Source: Amycolatopsis australiensis (GTDB taxonomy: Bacteria > Actinomycetota > Actinomycetes > Mycobacteriales > Pseudonocardiaceae). Taken from it: a stretch of 64,000 nucleotides of DNA. The DNA lies in assembly GCF_900119165.1 (NCBI RefSeq), contig NZ_FPJG01000006.1:1674001-1738000 (forward strand). Direction: 5' to 3'. The position numbers and the translations under genes are program-made. The notes beneath the pieces are model-generated. The model had not been told where the DNA came from, searched no databases, and saw only the letters and a list, made by a program, of their open reading frames with translations. Below are positions 25,227 to 34,433 of this stretch, piece after piece (the stretch's first letter is position 1; each line of letters opens with the position of its first letter).

Positions 25227-25281
25227 GCGCCCCAAGGCGGCCTTGGGTGCGTCTGACGCACCGAAGGCCGCCTTGGGGCGC
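25227..25281. repeat. Large palindrome (CCCCAAGGCGGCCTTGGG type), likely terminator or interspersed element
   Basis: Two 27-base arms (25227-25253 and 25255-25281, beginning GCGCCCCAAGGCGGCCTT) are inverted copies with one mismatch. It begins four bases after the sigma-factor stop. The internal half-palindrome CCAAGGCGGCCTTGG makes it look like a mobile or REP-like element as well as a terminator. Confidence 0.75.
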
Positions 25282-25380
25282 TTCTGCGGCAACGGCCCTG
25301 CTGGCCGAGGTCGCGAAATCCGGTGGAACGGTTCCCGCCCGGTGGCTAAGTTGGCCCTTCGACTGTCTGGAGGTCCTGCC

Positions 25381-25624
25381 ATGTACCGCGATCACGACGC
25401 CGAAGCGTCCTTTTGAGCCGACGAGCAAGCGCCGCCGGGGGTTCCCTCTAGCGAGACCCGGGTCAAGCGCGGCGACCGTGTCGTCGGCGAAGACACCGAA
25501 CTCGTCGAGAAGCTCGGTGGCAACGACCCGTGCCCCTGTGGTTCCGGGCGGAGGTTTCCGCCGATGCTGCCGCAGCGGTGGCCGGTACGACGGCGTCAAC
25601 GGCCACTACTACGCACGGGACTGA
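25381..25624 (+). pseudogene. Broken small SEC-C zinc-motif protein
   Basis: The product would begin MYRDHDAEAS and end with a SEC-C motif: the frame reading [30 protein letters not shown], then after an extra T (near 25557) RRCC and [14 protein letters not shown] followed by a stop. The N-terminal frame is also cut by TGA at 25413-25415, and the middle appears deleted. SEC-C motifs (CxC...CC) bind zinc. The coding remnant overlaps, antisense, the truncated 3' end of the RHS gene. Confidence 0.7.
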
Positions 25625-28600
25625 CCGCGCCGGAGTCGTCGGTGATCAGGGCGACCTCGTCCTCGTCGTCGAAGTGCAGGTACTCGCGGCGGCCGTCCGC
25701 GTACTGGCGGATCGTGCCCGCCACCACGACCACCAGCTCGCCGTCCTCGACGGCGTACAGGTCGTCGGGGGTCAGTACTTCGTGGATGCGTGTGCCGTTC
25801 GTGATCAGCGTGCGGACGCGGCGGCCCGTGTGGTCGTAGCCGTACAGCGCGTTCACGCCGTCGCCGTGCACCCCGCGCAGGCGGCCGAACGCGTCCCGGA
25901 TCTCCGTGCCCCGCAGCGGCTCCCGGGACGTCCGGGACGTGACTTCGCGCAGCAGCCCGCCCGGACCAGTGATGACGTGCACCGGCCCGAACAGCTCGCT
26001 GACGCCGTTCGCGTAGTGCACCGCCGTGCGGCGGCCGCGCAGGTCGTACTGGATCGCGTCGACGAAGCCCGGCACGCTCACCAGCCGCCCGACCTCGTCG
26101 TACTGGTGGTGGACGGTCAACCGCCCGTCGCCGGCGTCCGGGTAGACCACTTCGGACAGCCGGCCGTCCGCGCGGCGCACGACGTCCAGCCGGTACTCGA
26201 CCGCGACGTGCGCCGGGCGCCAGCGCCGCTCCACCGGGTGGCCGAGCGCGTCGTAGCCGAACAGCGTCACGCCCGATTCGTCGGCGACGCGCACCAGCCG
26301 CCCGCAGCTGTGCGGCCCCGCTTCGAGCGGCACCGGCAGGCCGCCGTCGTGGTAGGTGAACGTCGTGACCGGGGTGCCGCCCGGGTCGTCGACCAGCACC
26401 GCGACCACCCGGCCCGCCGCGTCGTGCACGCGGTACAGCGTGTGCCCGTCCGCGGTCCGCGTCTCGACCGGGTTCCCGGCGGCGTCCCGGACGTGCACGG
26501 CGCCGTCCGCGTCCCGCAGTTCCCGGCCGAGCAGGTCGCGGACGACCGCCGCGGAATCGTCCGATGTGGACGTTCCGAGCCGGCGGCCGAGTGCGTCGTA
26601 GCGGAACTCCTCCGGCGCGGGCGGCGGCTCACCGTCGCGGAACGCCCGGCTCGTCCGGCAGACGAACCCGCGCGCGCAGTACTCGTGGTGCTCGTCGACG
26701 ACGTCGCCGAGCAGTTCGGCGTGCCGGCGCCGCAGCAGCCGTCCGGCGCCGTCGCGCAGCTCGGCCGTCACGATCACCTCCGCCTCGCCGGACACCGCGC
26801 GCTGTTCGGTGGTCACCAGCGTCCCGTCGTAGCGGTACCGGACGGTCGGCAGGTCCGCGGAGTCGCCCGGCCGCACGACGGTTTCGGGACGGCCCAGCGG
26901 ATCGTGCGTCACCGTGGTCACCGCGCCCGCCGGATCGGTCACCTCGCACACGCGCGCTGTGCGGACGTCGTACCGCGTGACCGTCACGTTGCCGAGCGGG
27001 TCCGCGGCCACCTCGGGAAAGCACCGGTCGGCGGAGTAGCGCACCTCGCGGGTGTGGCCGTCCGGCCCGGTCGTCGTGGTGCGCAGGCCGGTGACCGTGT
27101 CGAGCCGCCCGTGGGACGTCGTCACCCACCAGCCGTCCTCGCCGGGACGGCGGTGGTAGCCGTGGTGGCGGAAGTCGGGCGGGCGCGTGCCGTAGACGTC
27201 GGCGGCGAGCGCGTCGGTGAGCGCCAGCTCCTCCCGCGCGGTCAGCAGGCCGTGCGAACCGGCGTGGCCGTCGGGTTGCTCGTCGTACCGGAAAAGCCGG
27301 TCGGACACCACCTTTCCGGCGCCGTCCAGCTCGCGGACCCGCGCGGGCAGGGCGGTGAACCGCTGTTCGGGGGCGGTCGCGTACGTCGTGCGCCGCTCTC
27401 GGACGACGGCGGCGTGACCCGGCCGTTCGGTCGTCTCCACCTCGCGGACCGGGTTCCCGGCGGCGTCGAAGCTCGTCTCGTTCGTGGTGACCGAGACCGG
27501 GGTCCGCCGCCGCTCGAACACGGTCGTCACCGTTCTAGTCCATCGTGGACGCCGAGTGTGCTCCACCCGGCGGTACGGCCGGTCCGCCTCGGGCGAGCCG
27601 TCGAGGCCGTAGGTCTCCTCCCGGCCGAGCCGGCCGTCGCCGCCGTACCAGCGCACGGTCCGCAGCGTGGGCGCGTACTCGTCGCCCAGCTCGTCCTGGA
27701 CCACCCGGCCGAAGCCGGCCGGACGGTGGTCGTGGTACTCGAACTCCGTGACGCCGGTGTGCCCGGTGACCGCTTCCCGGACCTCGACGCGCCGGACGAC
27801 CGGCAGCGCTTCGACCGTCGTGTACTCGATCGCGGTGTGCAGCCCGATGCCGTTGTCGATCTCGTTGAGCCGCCCGGCGCGCGGCAGGTCTTCCGGCGCC
27901 AGGGAGTAGTAGGACACGGCGTCCTCGACCACCAGCACCCCGCCGCCGGACCGGGCGTTGGCGGCGGCCGGCTGGATCCGGCGCGGGACCGGCGGCTCGG
28001 TGCGGGCGTAGGCGAGCCGCAGCACCGGCGCGGCGGCCTCGGCACCGTGCGCGTCGAACCCGGTCAGCGTGACCGAGGTCAGCAGGGACGCGCCGGTGAC
28101 GTCGTCTTCGGCGTAGCCGAGCCGCCACCGCCGGACGAGCGGCCGCGCGTCGCCCGGCACCCGCAGGTCGATCCGGGCGCACCGCAGCTCCGTCGTGACG
28201 AGGGTGCCGCCCTGGCCCCAGCGCAGCACGTCCGGCCGCGGCTCGTACGTGAAGTCCACTTCGTACGGTCCGTAGGACACGCGCGCGAGGTAGGCCTGCC
28301 CGCTGTGGTGCGCCCAGCCGAACACCGCGGTGTCGCCGAACGGGTTCTCGGTCCGTTCGAGGTACCAGGCCGGGCCGCCCGACCGGCCGTCGCCGGTGGT
28401 GCCGAAGACGTGCCGGATCCCCGATCGGGTGGTCAGCTCGAAGCCGTCGTCCCGGCGGGCGAGCCTGCCCCCGGCGCCGGACCGCGCGCGGCCGTCGTCG
28501 AGTTGGACGTGCGGCAGCGGCAGCGCGAACCCGCCGCCGAACGGGCCGTTCGGCGCACCGGTCGTGTACCGCAGTGCCAGCGCCGGCGCGATGCCGCCGG

Positions 28601-28733
28601 GGCCGGGCGGCAGGTCGAGCGGGACGGCGAAGCGGCCACGACCGGTGGCGGGTTCCGGGGTGAACGTCCCGCCCAGCCCGCGGACCGGCGCCGGCCGATC
28701 CGCTTCCCGCACGCTCGACCGGAGCAGAACCAT
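25596..28733 (-). CDS. SpvB/TcB-like RHS-repeat protein, apparently truncated at the C-terminus
   Basis: 1045 residues. The N-terminal third resembles the SpvB domain of TcB toxin-complex proteins ([46 protein letters not shown]). A TcdB-like middle follows ([28 protein letters not shown]), and from about 600 on there are RHS/YD repeats ([42 protein letters not shown]). It ends at an incomplete RHS core ([20 protein letters not shown]), after which the frame reads antisense of the broken SEC-C gene. No toxin tip remains. GGGGAG precedes ATG 28733. No TcA or TcC partner is nearby, and the divergent gene is a protease. Confidence 0.8.
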   Translation of the reverse strand: MVLLRSSVREADRPAPVRGLGGTFTPEPATGRGRFAVPLDLPPGPGGIAPALALRYTTGAPNGPFGGGFALPLPHVQLDDGRARSGAGGRLARRDDGFELTTRSGIRHVFGTTGDGRSGGPAWYLERTENPFGDTAVFGWAHHSGQAYLARVSYGPYEVDFTYEPRPDVLRWGQGGTLVTTELRCARIDLRVPGDARPLVRRWRLGYAEDDVTGASLLTSVTLTGFDAHGAEAAAPVLRLAYARTEPPVPRRIQPAAANARSGGGVLVVEDAVSYYSLAPEDLPRAGRLNEIDNGIGLHTAIEYTTVEALPVVRRVEVREAVTGHTGVTEFEYHDHRPAGFGRVVQDELGDEYAPTLRTVRWYGGDGRLGREETYGLDGSPEADRPYRRVEHTRRPRWTRTVTTVFERRRTPVSVTTNETSFDAAGNPVREVETTERPGHAAVVRERRTTYATAPEQRFTALPARVRELDGAGKVVSDRLFRYDEQPDGHAGSHGLLTAREELALTDALAADVYGTRPPDFRHHGYHRRPGEDGWWVTTSHGRLDTVTGLRTTTTGPDGHTREVRYSADRCFPEVAADPLGNVTVTRYDVRTARVCEVTDPAGAVTTVTHDPLGRPETVVRPGDSADLPTVRYRYDGTLVTTEQRAVSGEAEVIVTAELRDGAGRLLRRRHAELLGDVVDEHHEYCARGFVCRTSRAFRDGEPPPAPEEFRYDALGRRLGTSTSDDSAAVVRDLLGRELRDADGAVHVRDAAGNPVETRTADGHTLYRVHDAAGRVVAVLVDDPGGTPVTTFTYHDGGLPVPLEAGPHSCGRLVRVADESGVTLFGYDALGHPVERRWRPAHVAVEYRLDVVRRADGRLSEVVYPDAGDGRLTVHHQYDEVGRLVSVPGFVDAIQYDLRGRRTAVHYANGVSELFGPVHVITGPGGLLREVTSRTSREPLRGTEIRDAFGRLRGVHGDGVNALYGYDHTGRRVRTLITNGTRIHEVLTPDDLYAVEDGELVVVVAGTIRQYADGRREYLHFDDEDEVALITDDSGAVSPVRSSGR

Positions 28734-28914
28734 GCTGATCTCCCCGCCTGGATTCGTGACTTCCGGAGGCCAGGTGGGTGAGGCGGGGCCGCCAGATACG
28801 TCTTCACCCGTTTGCCGTCTTCGTTACGCCTTCGTGACGTGGGTGTCGTATCCCAGTGGCGGCCCGCGGGTCTTTCCCGGGTGCCATCAGTGATCAATGG
28901 CGGAGGGTGGACCC

Positions 28915-30522
28915 ATGGTCGTCAAGTTCGTGCGGGAGACCGCGGAAGCGCCGGCGGAGGACGCGAGCACGCTCAACGAGCTCCCGACCCCGCCGAGACA
29001 GGTGCTCGACCGGCACGGCGCGCGAGTGCTCGACCCGGCGACGGCGGTCGTCGCGCCCGGGCAGCCCGTCCCGCGGACGACCGTGTACCGGCCGGGCACC
29101 TTCCTCTTACGCACCCGCTACCTGCGTGACCAGGCGACCATGGAGGCGATCAACGGCGTCCTCGCGCGCATCGGCCTCCACGCCACCCCGGGCGACCGCG
29201 GCGGTGACGCGCGCACCCGGCAGCTCGACGACCTGCCCGCCCGGGCGCTGCTGCACGTCCGCGAGGACGCCGAACCGGTCGTCGTCGACTGCTGGAAGGC
29301 CCTGCAGCTGCTGCGGGCGGCCGCGTCCGGCGAGAAGCCCGAGATCGACCCGGAGATGGTCCGGGAGATGTCGGTCGAGCACCTGCTGTTCACCTCGCCG
29401 GTGTTCGGCGGGGTGCCGTGGGAGACCAGCGGCTTCGGCGGCACACCCTGGGAGACCAGCGGATTCGGCGCGGGCAGCTCGTACGGGCGCACCCACGGCG
29501 CCAACCGGATCCCGGTGACGCTCGCCGCCGACCCGCCCTACCGCGGCGAGCAGCCCGGACGGCGGCGGCCGGTCGTCGCCGTGCTCGACACCGGCATCGG
29601 CCCGCACCGCTGGTTCGGGCTGGCCGACCGCAGCGGCCCGCCGCCCGCCGGATCCGGCCTCGCCGTCGCGCCGGACATCCAGGACGCCATCCTGCAGGCC
29701 GAGCTGGCCTCCGGCACCGTGCCGACCCAGCTGCTCGACGGCTACTGGGACGCGCCGACCACCGGCCAGCCGCTGATCGGCGACATCGACACCGACACCG
29801 GGCACGGCCTGTTCATCGCCGGCATCATCCGGCAGGCCTGCCCCGAAGCCGACACGCTCGCGATCCGCGTCGTGCACAGCGACGGCGTCGCCTACGAGGG
29901 CGACGTGCTGCTGGCGCTGCACCTGCTCGCCGACCGCGTCCGGAACGCGCAGGCGGGCAATCGGCCGGAGGACATGGTCGACGTCATTTCGCTGTCGCTG
30001 GGCTACTACGCCGAAGACCCGGTGGACGTCGCCTTCACCGGCCAGTTCGGCTCGATCATCGCGGAGCTGCTCGGCCTCGGCGTGCTCGTCGTCGCCGCCG
30101 CGGGCAACGACGCCACCACCCGCCGGTTCTACCCGGCCGCCTTCGCCGACCAGCCGCTCGGCGACGGCTGCGGCCCGCAGGTGATCAGCGTCGGCGCGCT
30201 GAACCCGGACGTCCAGGCCAGCAAGGCGCTGTTCTCCAACGAGGGCCCGTGGGTGCGCTGCTGGGCGACCGGCGCCGGCGTCGTCAGCACGTACCCGGCG
30301 GACGTGCGCGGCACCGCGGCCGCCGACCACGAGATGCCCGGCCGGAACTCCTTCGACCCGGACGACTACAGCGCCGGCTTCGCGGTCTGGGACGGGACGT
30401 CGTTCGCCGCGCCGCTCGCCGCGGCGGAGCTGGCCAAGGCCCTGGCCGAGTCCGGTGACCTGGCCGCGGTCGACCGCGAGACGGTCGTCAAGCGTGCCTG
30501 GACCGCGCTGGGTTCGCTGTGA
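28915..30522 (+). CDS. Cytoplasmic S8-family (subtilisin-like) serine peptidase
   Basis: 535 residues without a signal peptide. The catalytic triad is in order: Asp225 in VVAVLDTGIG, His297 in TDTGHGLFIAGI, Ser at about 496 in WDGTSFAAP. The N-terminal 200 residues are unusual: a CWKALQLLRAA helix followed by a duplicated PWETSGFGG segment (about residues 168-185) just before the catalytic domain. Start ATG 28915 has a GGAGGG box; ATG 28897 is in the same frame but lacks one. A GTGA overlap couples it to the ECF sigma-factor gene. It is the first gene of a four-gene protease/sigma set ending with a TPR-CHAT protein, so a regulatory protease is likely (inference). Confidence 0.88.
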   Translation: MVVKFVRETAEAPAEDASTLNELPTPPRQVLDRHGARVLDPATAVVAPGQPVPRTTVYRPGTFLLRTRYLRDQATMEAINGVLARIGLHATPGDRGGDARTRQLDDLPARALLHVREDAEPVVVDCWKALQLLRAAASGEKPEIDPEMVREMSVEHLLFTSPVFGGVPWETSGFGGTPWETSGFGAGSSYGRTHGANRIPVTLAADPPYRGEQPGRRRPVVAVLDTGIGPHRWFGLADRSGPPPAGSGLAVAPDIQDAILQAELASGTVPTQLLDGYWDAPTTGQPLIGDIDTDTGHGLFIAGIIRQACPEADTLAIRVVHSDGVAYEGDVLLALHLLADRVRNAQAGNRPEDMVDVISLSLGYYAEDPVDVAFTGQFGSIIAELLGLGVLVVAAAGNDATTRRFYPAAFADQPLGDGCGPQVISVGALNPDVQASKALFSNEGPWVRCWATGAGVVSTYPADVRGTAAADHEMPGRNSFDPDDYSAGFAVWDGTSFAAPLAAAELAKALAESGDLAAVDRETVVKRAWTALGSL

Positions 30523-31094
30523 ACGTGGCCAAGACCGACCACGGCCGGGTAGCGGTGCTGTTCGACGCCGCGCGGGCGGGCGACCGCGCGGCGCTGGACG
30601 AGCTGGTTTCCCTGCTCACGCCGCTGCTCTGGCAGGTCGCGCGTGACCAGGGGCTGGACGTCGACCAGGCCGCCGACGTCGTGCAGACGACGTGGCTGCG
30701 GCTGCTGGGGTCGTTCGCGGAGATCCGCTCGCCGGTCGCGCTGACCGGCTGGCTGATCACCGTCACCAGGCGCGAGGCCTGGCGGACTGGGGAAAAACGC
30801 CAGGCCGAGCGGCCGCTGCCGGAGCTGCCGGAGCGGCTGTCCGAAACGGCACCGGCACCCGAGGAGAGGGTGCTGCGCGACGACCAGCGCGCCCGGCTGT
30901 GGCGCGCGGTCGACACCTTGCCCGAACGCTGCCGCAGCCTGCTGCGGATCGTGGCGTTCGTGCACCGGCCGGACTACGCCGAAGTCGGCGCCCGGCTGGG
31001 CATGCCGAGGGGGAGTATCGGCCCGACCAGGGGACGCTGCCTCGCGCGCCTGCGCGAGCAGCTACTCGCCAACGGCGAAGGAGATTGGCTGTGA
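30519..31094 (+). CDS. ECF RNA polymerase sigma factor
   Basis: 191 residues. Region 2 covers about 10-85 (LFDAARAGDRAALDELVSLLTPLLW, VDQAADVVQTTWLRLLGS) and region 4 about 120-180 (DTLPERCRSLLRIVAF, then YAEVGARLGMPRGSIGPTRGRCLARLR). GTG 30519 overlaps the stop of the S8 peptidase gene; its own stop overlaps the next start (GTGA again). It has no transmembrane anti-sigma neighbour; the next small gene occupies that position. ECF factors placed with S8 or CHAT proteases suggest control by proteolysis. Confidence 0.9.
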   Translation: MNVAKTDHGRVAVLFDAARAGDRAALDELVSLLTPLLWQVARDQGLDVDQAADVVQTTWLRLLGSFAEIRSPVALTGWLITVTRREAWRTGEKRQAERPLPELPERLSETAPAPEERVLRDDQRARLWRAVDTLPERCRSLLRIVAFVHRPDYAEVGARLGMPRGSIGPTRGRCLARLREQLLANGEGDWL

Positions 31095-31576
31095 CCACCG
31101 TCGAACCACCCGGCGCGAACGAGCCCTTGGACGAGCTCGATTTCCGGCTGCTGGCCGGGCTGCGCGAGCTGTGGGAAGACGCCGACCCGATGCCCGCCAC
31201 GCTCGTGGAGCAGATCCGCTTCGCGATCCAGCTGGAGGACGTCGACCTGGAAGTGATGCGGATCCGCGAGCAGGAAGGCTTGGTGGACGCGCGAAGCGCC
31301 GCCGAGCAGGGCCGGCTCATCACGTTCGACAGCGAAAGCCTGACGATCATGGTGAACGTCAGTCCCGAGCCGGGGGGAACGATCCGGCTCGACGGGTGGC
31401 TGACCCCGCCCGCCGAGCACCCGATCGAGGTCCGGACGGCCACCGGCCCGCTGACGACGACGTCCGACGCCGAGGGGCGGTTCGCGGTCAACGGGGTGCC
31501 GCACGGGATGGTCCAGGTCCTGGTCCGCACAGTCGGCCGGTCGAGGACGGTGAGCACACCGGCCATGGAGCTCTAG
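31091..31576 (+). CDS. Carboxypeptidase-regulatory-like protein, candidate sigma-factor regulator
   Basis: 161 residues, no membrane segment. The N-terminal half is acidic and helical (LDELDFRLLAGLRELWEDADPMPATLVEQ, cited as positions 14-42; then EDVDLEVMRIREQEG). The C-terminal half is a beta-sandwich of the carboxypeptidase-regulatory type (TIRLDGWLTPP, then TTTSDAEGRFAVNGVPHGMV). GTG 31091 overlaps the sigma gene stop. Position directly after an ECF sigma gene and between two proteases suggests an anti-sigma factor or a protease substrate, but no zinc-finger anti-sigma motif is present. Confidence 0.7.
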   Translation: MTTVEPPGANEPLDELDFRLLAGLRELWEDADPMPATLVEQIRFAIQLEDVDLEVMRIREQEGLVDARSAAEQGRLITFDSESLTIMVNVSPEPGGTIRLDGWLTPPAEHPIEVRTATGPLTTTSDAEGRFAVNGVPHGMVQVLVRTVGRSRTVSTPAMEL

Positions 31577-31579
31577 CCC

Positions 31580-31625
31580 GTCGTCAGTGAGGAACAGGGT
31601 CAGAACACTGTTTCTCACTCACGAC
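31580..31625. repeat. Interspersed palindromic element, copy 2
   Basis: Arms GTCGTCAGTGAGGAACAG and CTGTTTCTCACTCACGAC pair with two mismatches in 18. It is the same element as at 15587-15634. It lies between two genes of an otherwise tightly packed operon, four bases after the preceding stop. Confidence 0.85.
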
Positions 31626-31700
31626 AGCGACCCCGGCCGGAGGTACGATCCGGGACGTCCTTCTCGGCCGAGGGGGACGGCCCGGCCGGAAGGGCTGCCC

Positions 31701-34247
31701 GTGGTCGCGTCCCCCGAGGTCGAAGACCGGGTCCGCGACCTGCACCGCCGCGCGGTCGCGGCGACCAACGACGGCCAGCCCGTGGTCGGTGGCCGCCTGA
31801 TCCGCTCCGCCGCACGGCTGCTCGGCCTGCCCGCGGCCGCGCCGCCGGCGGACTGGCCGGCCTGGCCCGAACTCGCGACGCGCGTGCTCGGCACGTACGC
31901 GGCGGTCGAAACGGCGCTGGGCAACAGCACCCGCGGGCTCGCGCTGCTCGACGAAGCCGAAGTCCTCGTGCCGGACGCCGGACGCGGGATCCTGCGCCAG
32001 CAACGCGGTCTCGTGCTCATCCTGATCGGCCGGATGGACGACGCGCTGAAGTGCTTCGACGAAGCGATCCCGCTGCTGCGGCAGGCCGGCGAGCACGTCG
32101 TCCTCGCCCGGACGCTGCTCAACCGCGCGATGCTGCACCAGTACACCGGGCGCGTCCGGCTCGCCCTCGCCGACCTCGACCAGTGCGAGCAGGTCGGCGC
32201 CGGGCAGGCGTCGGAAGAGGGCTTGGCGCGGATCTTCGCCAAGGCCGCGCACGGCCGCGGCCAAGCGCGCGTGCTCACCGGCGACATCCCGGGCGCGCTG
32301 CGGGACTTCGACGCCGCAAGCCGGTTCTACGCGGAGCAGAGCGTCGGGATGCTGCCCGTGCTGGCCGTCGACAAGGCCCGCGCGCTGCTCGCCGCCGGCC
32401 TGCCGCAGGAGGCGGCCGCCGAGCTGGACGCGGCCCTCGAGCAGTTCCCGCGGCTGCGGATGAACCAGGAGCACGCCGAAGCCGAGCTGACCAGGGCACT
32501 GGCCGCGCTCGCCGGCGGCGAGCCGTCGGCCGCGCGCAGCTGGGCCGGCCGCGCCGAACGGCGGTTTCGCCGTCGCGGCAACGAAACCTGGGCCGCGGTC
32601 GCGCAGCTGACCGCCCTGCGCGCGGACTTCGCGGCCGGCCGCCGGATCGCCCGCGTCGCCGCGGAGGCGACCGCACTCGCGGTCCGCCTCACCGAGCTGG
32701 GCCTGCGCAACGACGCCGAGATCGCCGGCCTGCTGGCCGCCCGCGCCCGGATCGTCCTCGGGGACCTCGACGGCGCCCGCGCCGGCATCGCCCCGCGCGA
32801 CAGCCGGGCCGCGCCGCTGGAGAACCGCCTGGTGCGGCGGCTCGCGTTGGCCGAGCTGGGGGCCGCGAGTGGCGATCCGCGCGTGACCTTCGCGAACGCG
32901 CGTGCCGGGCTGACGCAGCTGGAGCGCCACCGCGGCCGGTTCGGCAGCGTCGACCTGCAGACCGGGACGACGTCGCTCGGCAAGGAACTCGCCGACGCGG
33001 GGCTCGCCGCCGCCCTCGCCCAGCGCTCGCCCGGCGTCGTGTTCCGGTGGCTCGACCGCTCGCGCGCCCAGGCGTTCCGGTTCCGGCCGGTGCGCCCGCC
33101 CGCGCACCCGCAGACCGTGGACGCCGTCGCCGAGCTGCGGTTTCTCTCGATGCAGATCCGCACGGGCGAGCTGTCCGGCAAGCCGGACGCCCAGGCCGTG
33201 AAGCGCTGTGCCGCGCTGGAACGCGAAATCCGCGCCAGGGGCTGGCAGGCCGAGGGCGCCGACGCCGACCACCCGGAGGCGGAGCTGCGGGAAGCCGGCG
33301 ACGAGCTCGCCGAAACCGGCAGCGCGATGGTCTGCTTCCTCGCCGACCGCGGCACGTTGTGCGCGCAGGTGATCGCGAACCACCGGGTGGCGCTGGTGGA
33401 GCTGGGCCCGGTGTCGGCGGTGGCCGAGCCGGTCGCGCGGCTGCACAGCGACCTCGACGCGTTGTGCGGGCGCCGGCTGCCGTCGCAGCTCGACCAGGTC
33501 ATCCGCCGCTCGGTCCGGACGCAGGTGACGGCCTTGGACGCGATCCTGCTGGCGCCACTGGCTGCCCGGCTCGGCGACCTCGACGTGGTGGTCGTGCCGA
33601 CCGGCGCGCTGTCGGCCGTCCCGTGGGGCCTGCTGCCGACGTTGCGCAGCCGCCCGGTGACGGTCACGCCGTCGTCGTCGGCCTGGCTCGACGCGGGCCG
33701 CCGTCCGCGCCGGGCGTGCGGGGCGCCGCTGCTGGTCGCGGGCTCGGACCTCACCCACGCCGAGGCCGAGGTGGCGCGGCTGGCGCCGCTCTACCCGGAC
33801 GCCGCGGTGCTGACCGGCCCGGACGCGACGGTCGCGGCGACGCTCAAGGCGTTCGACGGCTGCCGCCTGGCGCACTTCGCCGCGCACGGCCACCACGAGC
33901 AGGAGAACGTGCTGTTCTCGCGGCTCAACCTGGCCGACGGGCCGTTGATGGCCTACGACGTCCAGCAGCTTTCGACGGCACCGGAGCACGTGGTGCTGTC
34001 GTCGTGCGACGTCGGCCAGGCGGTGGTCCGGGCGGGCGACGAGGTACTGGGCTTCACCGCGGCGTTGCTCTACGGCGGCAGCCGGACGGTGGTGTCGAGC
34101 GTGGCGCGGGTCGACGACCGGACGGCGGGCGGAGTGATGCTGGCCTACCACCGGGCACTGTCGGCGGGCACACCCCCGGCCCGCGCACTGGCCGACGCGG
34201 CCCAGGCGGAACCCCTGATGCCGTTCGTCTGCTTCGGCCGCGGCTGA
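31701..34247 (+). CDS. TPR-CHAT protein (caspase-like protease with tetratricopeptide repeats)
   Basis: 848 residues from GTG 31701 (GGAAGGG box upstream; the frame is open further 5' but through the palindromic element). Residues about 50-450 are TPR-like helical pairs (GLALLDEAEVLVPDAG, DDALKCFDEAIPLLRQAG, RLALADLDQCEQVG). The C-terminal CHAT peptidase domain has catalytic His729 in HFAAHGHHE and Cys769 in VLSSCDVG, with preceding VPTGALSAVPWGLLP. CHAT proteases cleave partner proteins when their sensor part is triggered; here candidate partners are the S8 peptidase, ECF sigma factor and small regulator encoded just upstream (inference). Confidence 0.9.
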   Translation: MVASPEVEDRVRDLHRRAVAATNDGQPVVGGRLIRSAARLLGLPAAAPPADWPAWPELATRVLGTYAAVETALGNSTRGLALLDEAEVLVPDAGRGILRQQRGLVLILIGRMDDALKCFDEAIPLLRQAGEHVVLARTLLNRAMLHQYTGRVRLALADLDQCEQVGAGQASEEGLARIFAKAAHGRGQARVLTGDIPGALRDFDAASRFYAEQSVGMLPVLAVDKARALLAAGLPQEAAAELDAALEQFPRLRMNQEHAEAELTRALAALAGGEPSAARSWAGRAERRFRRRGNETWAAVAQLTALRADFAAGRRIARVAAEATALAVRLTELGLRNDAEIAGLLAARARIVLGDLDGARAGIAPRDSRAAPLENRLVRRLALAELGAASGDPRVTFANARAGLTQLERHRGRFGSVDLQTGTTSLGKELADAGLAAALAQRSPGVVFRWLDRSRAQAFRFRPVRPPAHPQTVDAVAELRFLSMQIRTGELSGKPDAQAVKRCAALEREIRARGWQAEGADADHPEAELREAGDELAETGSAMVCFLADRGTLCAQVIANHRVALVELGPVSAVAEPVARLHSDLDALCGRRLPSQLDQVIRRSVRTQVTALDAILLAPLAARLGDLDVVVVPTGALSAVPWGLLPTLRSRPVTVTPSSSAWLDAGRRPRRACGAPLLVAGSDLTHAEAEVARLAPLYPDAAVLTGPDATVAATLKAFDGCRLAHFAAHGHHEQENVLFSRLNLADGPLMAYDVQQLSTAPEHVVLSSCDVGQAVVRAGDEVLGFTAALLYGGSRTVVSSVARVDDRTAGGVMLAYHRALSAGTPPARALADAAQAEPLMPFVCFGRG

Positions 34248-34391
34248 CGGGTGGAAGCGGCAGCGTGCGGGCCCACCGCGGGTCCGTCCGCCGAGGTCGT
34301 CCGCGCCGACGCGGGCCATCTCTTCACTCGATCGGGTGAAGCCGGGGGCCGCGCGTCATTCCTGGGGTGGGTCGCCCTCTTCTTCGGTGCG

Positions 34392-34433
34392 GCGGTAACC
34401 GGCCGGCACGCCCCCCGACTGGCCGGTTACCGC
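34392..34433. terminator. Bidirectional hairpin terminator
   Basis: GCGGTAACCGGCC (34392-34404) and GGCCGGTTACCGC (34421-34433) form a perfect 13-bp stem. It lies downstream of the TPR-CHAT gene and includes the stop codon of the convergent reductase gene. Confidence 0.8.

Noticed and set aside
25530..28781. Plus-strand open frame of more than 1000 codons
   Set aside because: It is antisense to the RHS protein, whose YD repeats and SpvB domain are unmistakable on the minus strand.
31587..31700. Upstream extension of the TPR-CHAT protein
   Set aside because: These codons are the palindromic repeat element itself; GTG 31701 has a proper ribosome-binding site and starts the conserved protein.
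28915..34247. Type III-E CRISPR (Craspase) relative
   Set aside because: Although a TPR-CHAT protease and sigma factor are together, no Cas7-11-like effector, Cas1/Cas2 or repeat array is present.
31584..34319. Minus-strand open frame of about 900 codons
   Set aside because: Shadow of the TPR-CHAT gene; composition is repetitive and there is no ribosome-binding site.
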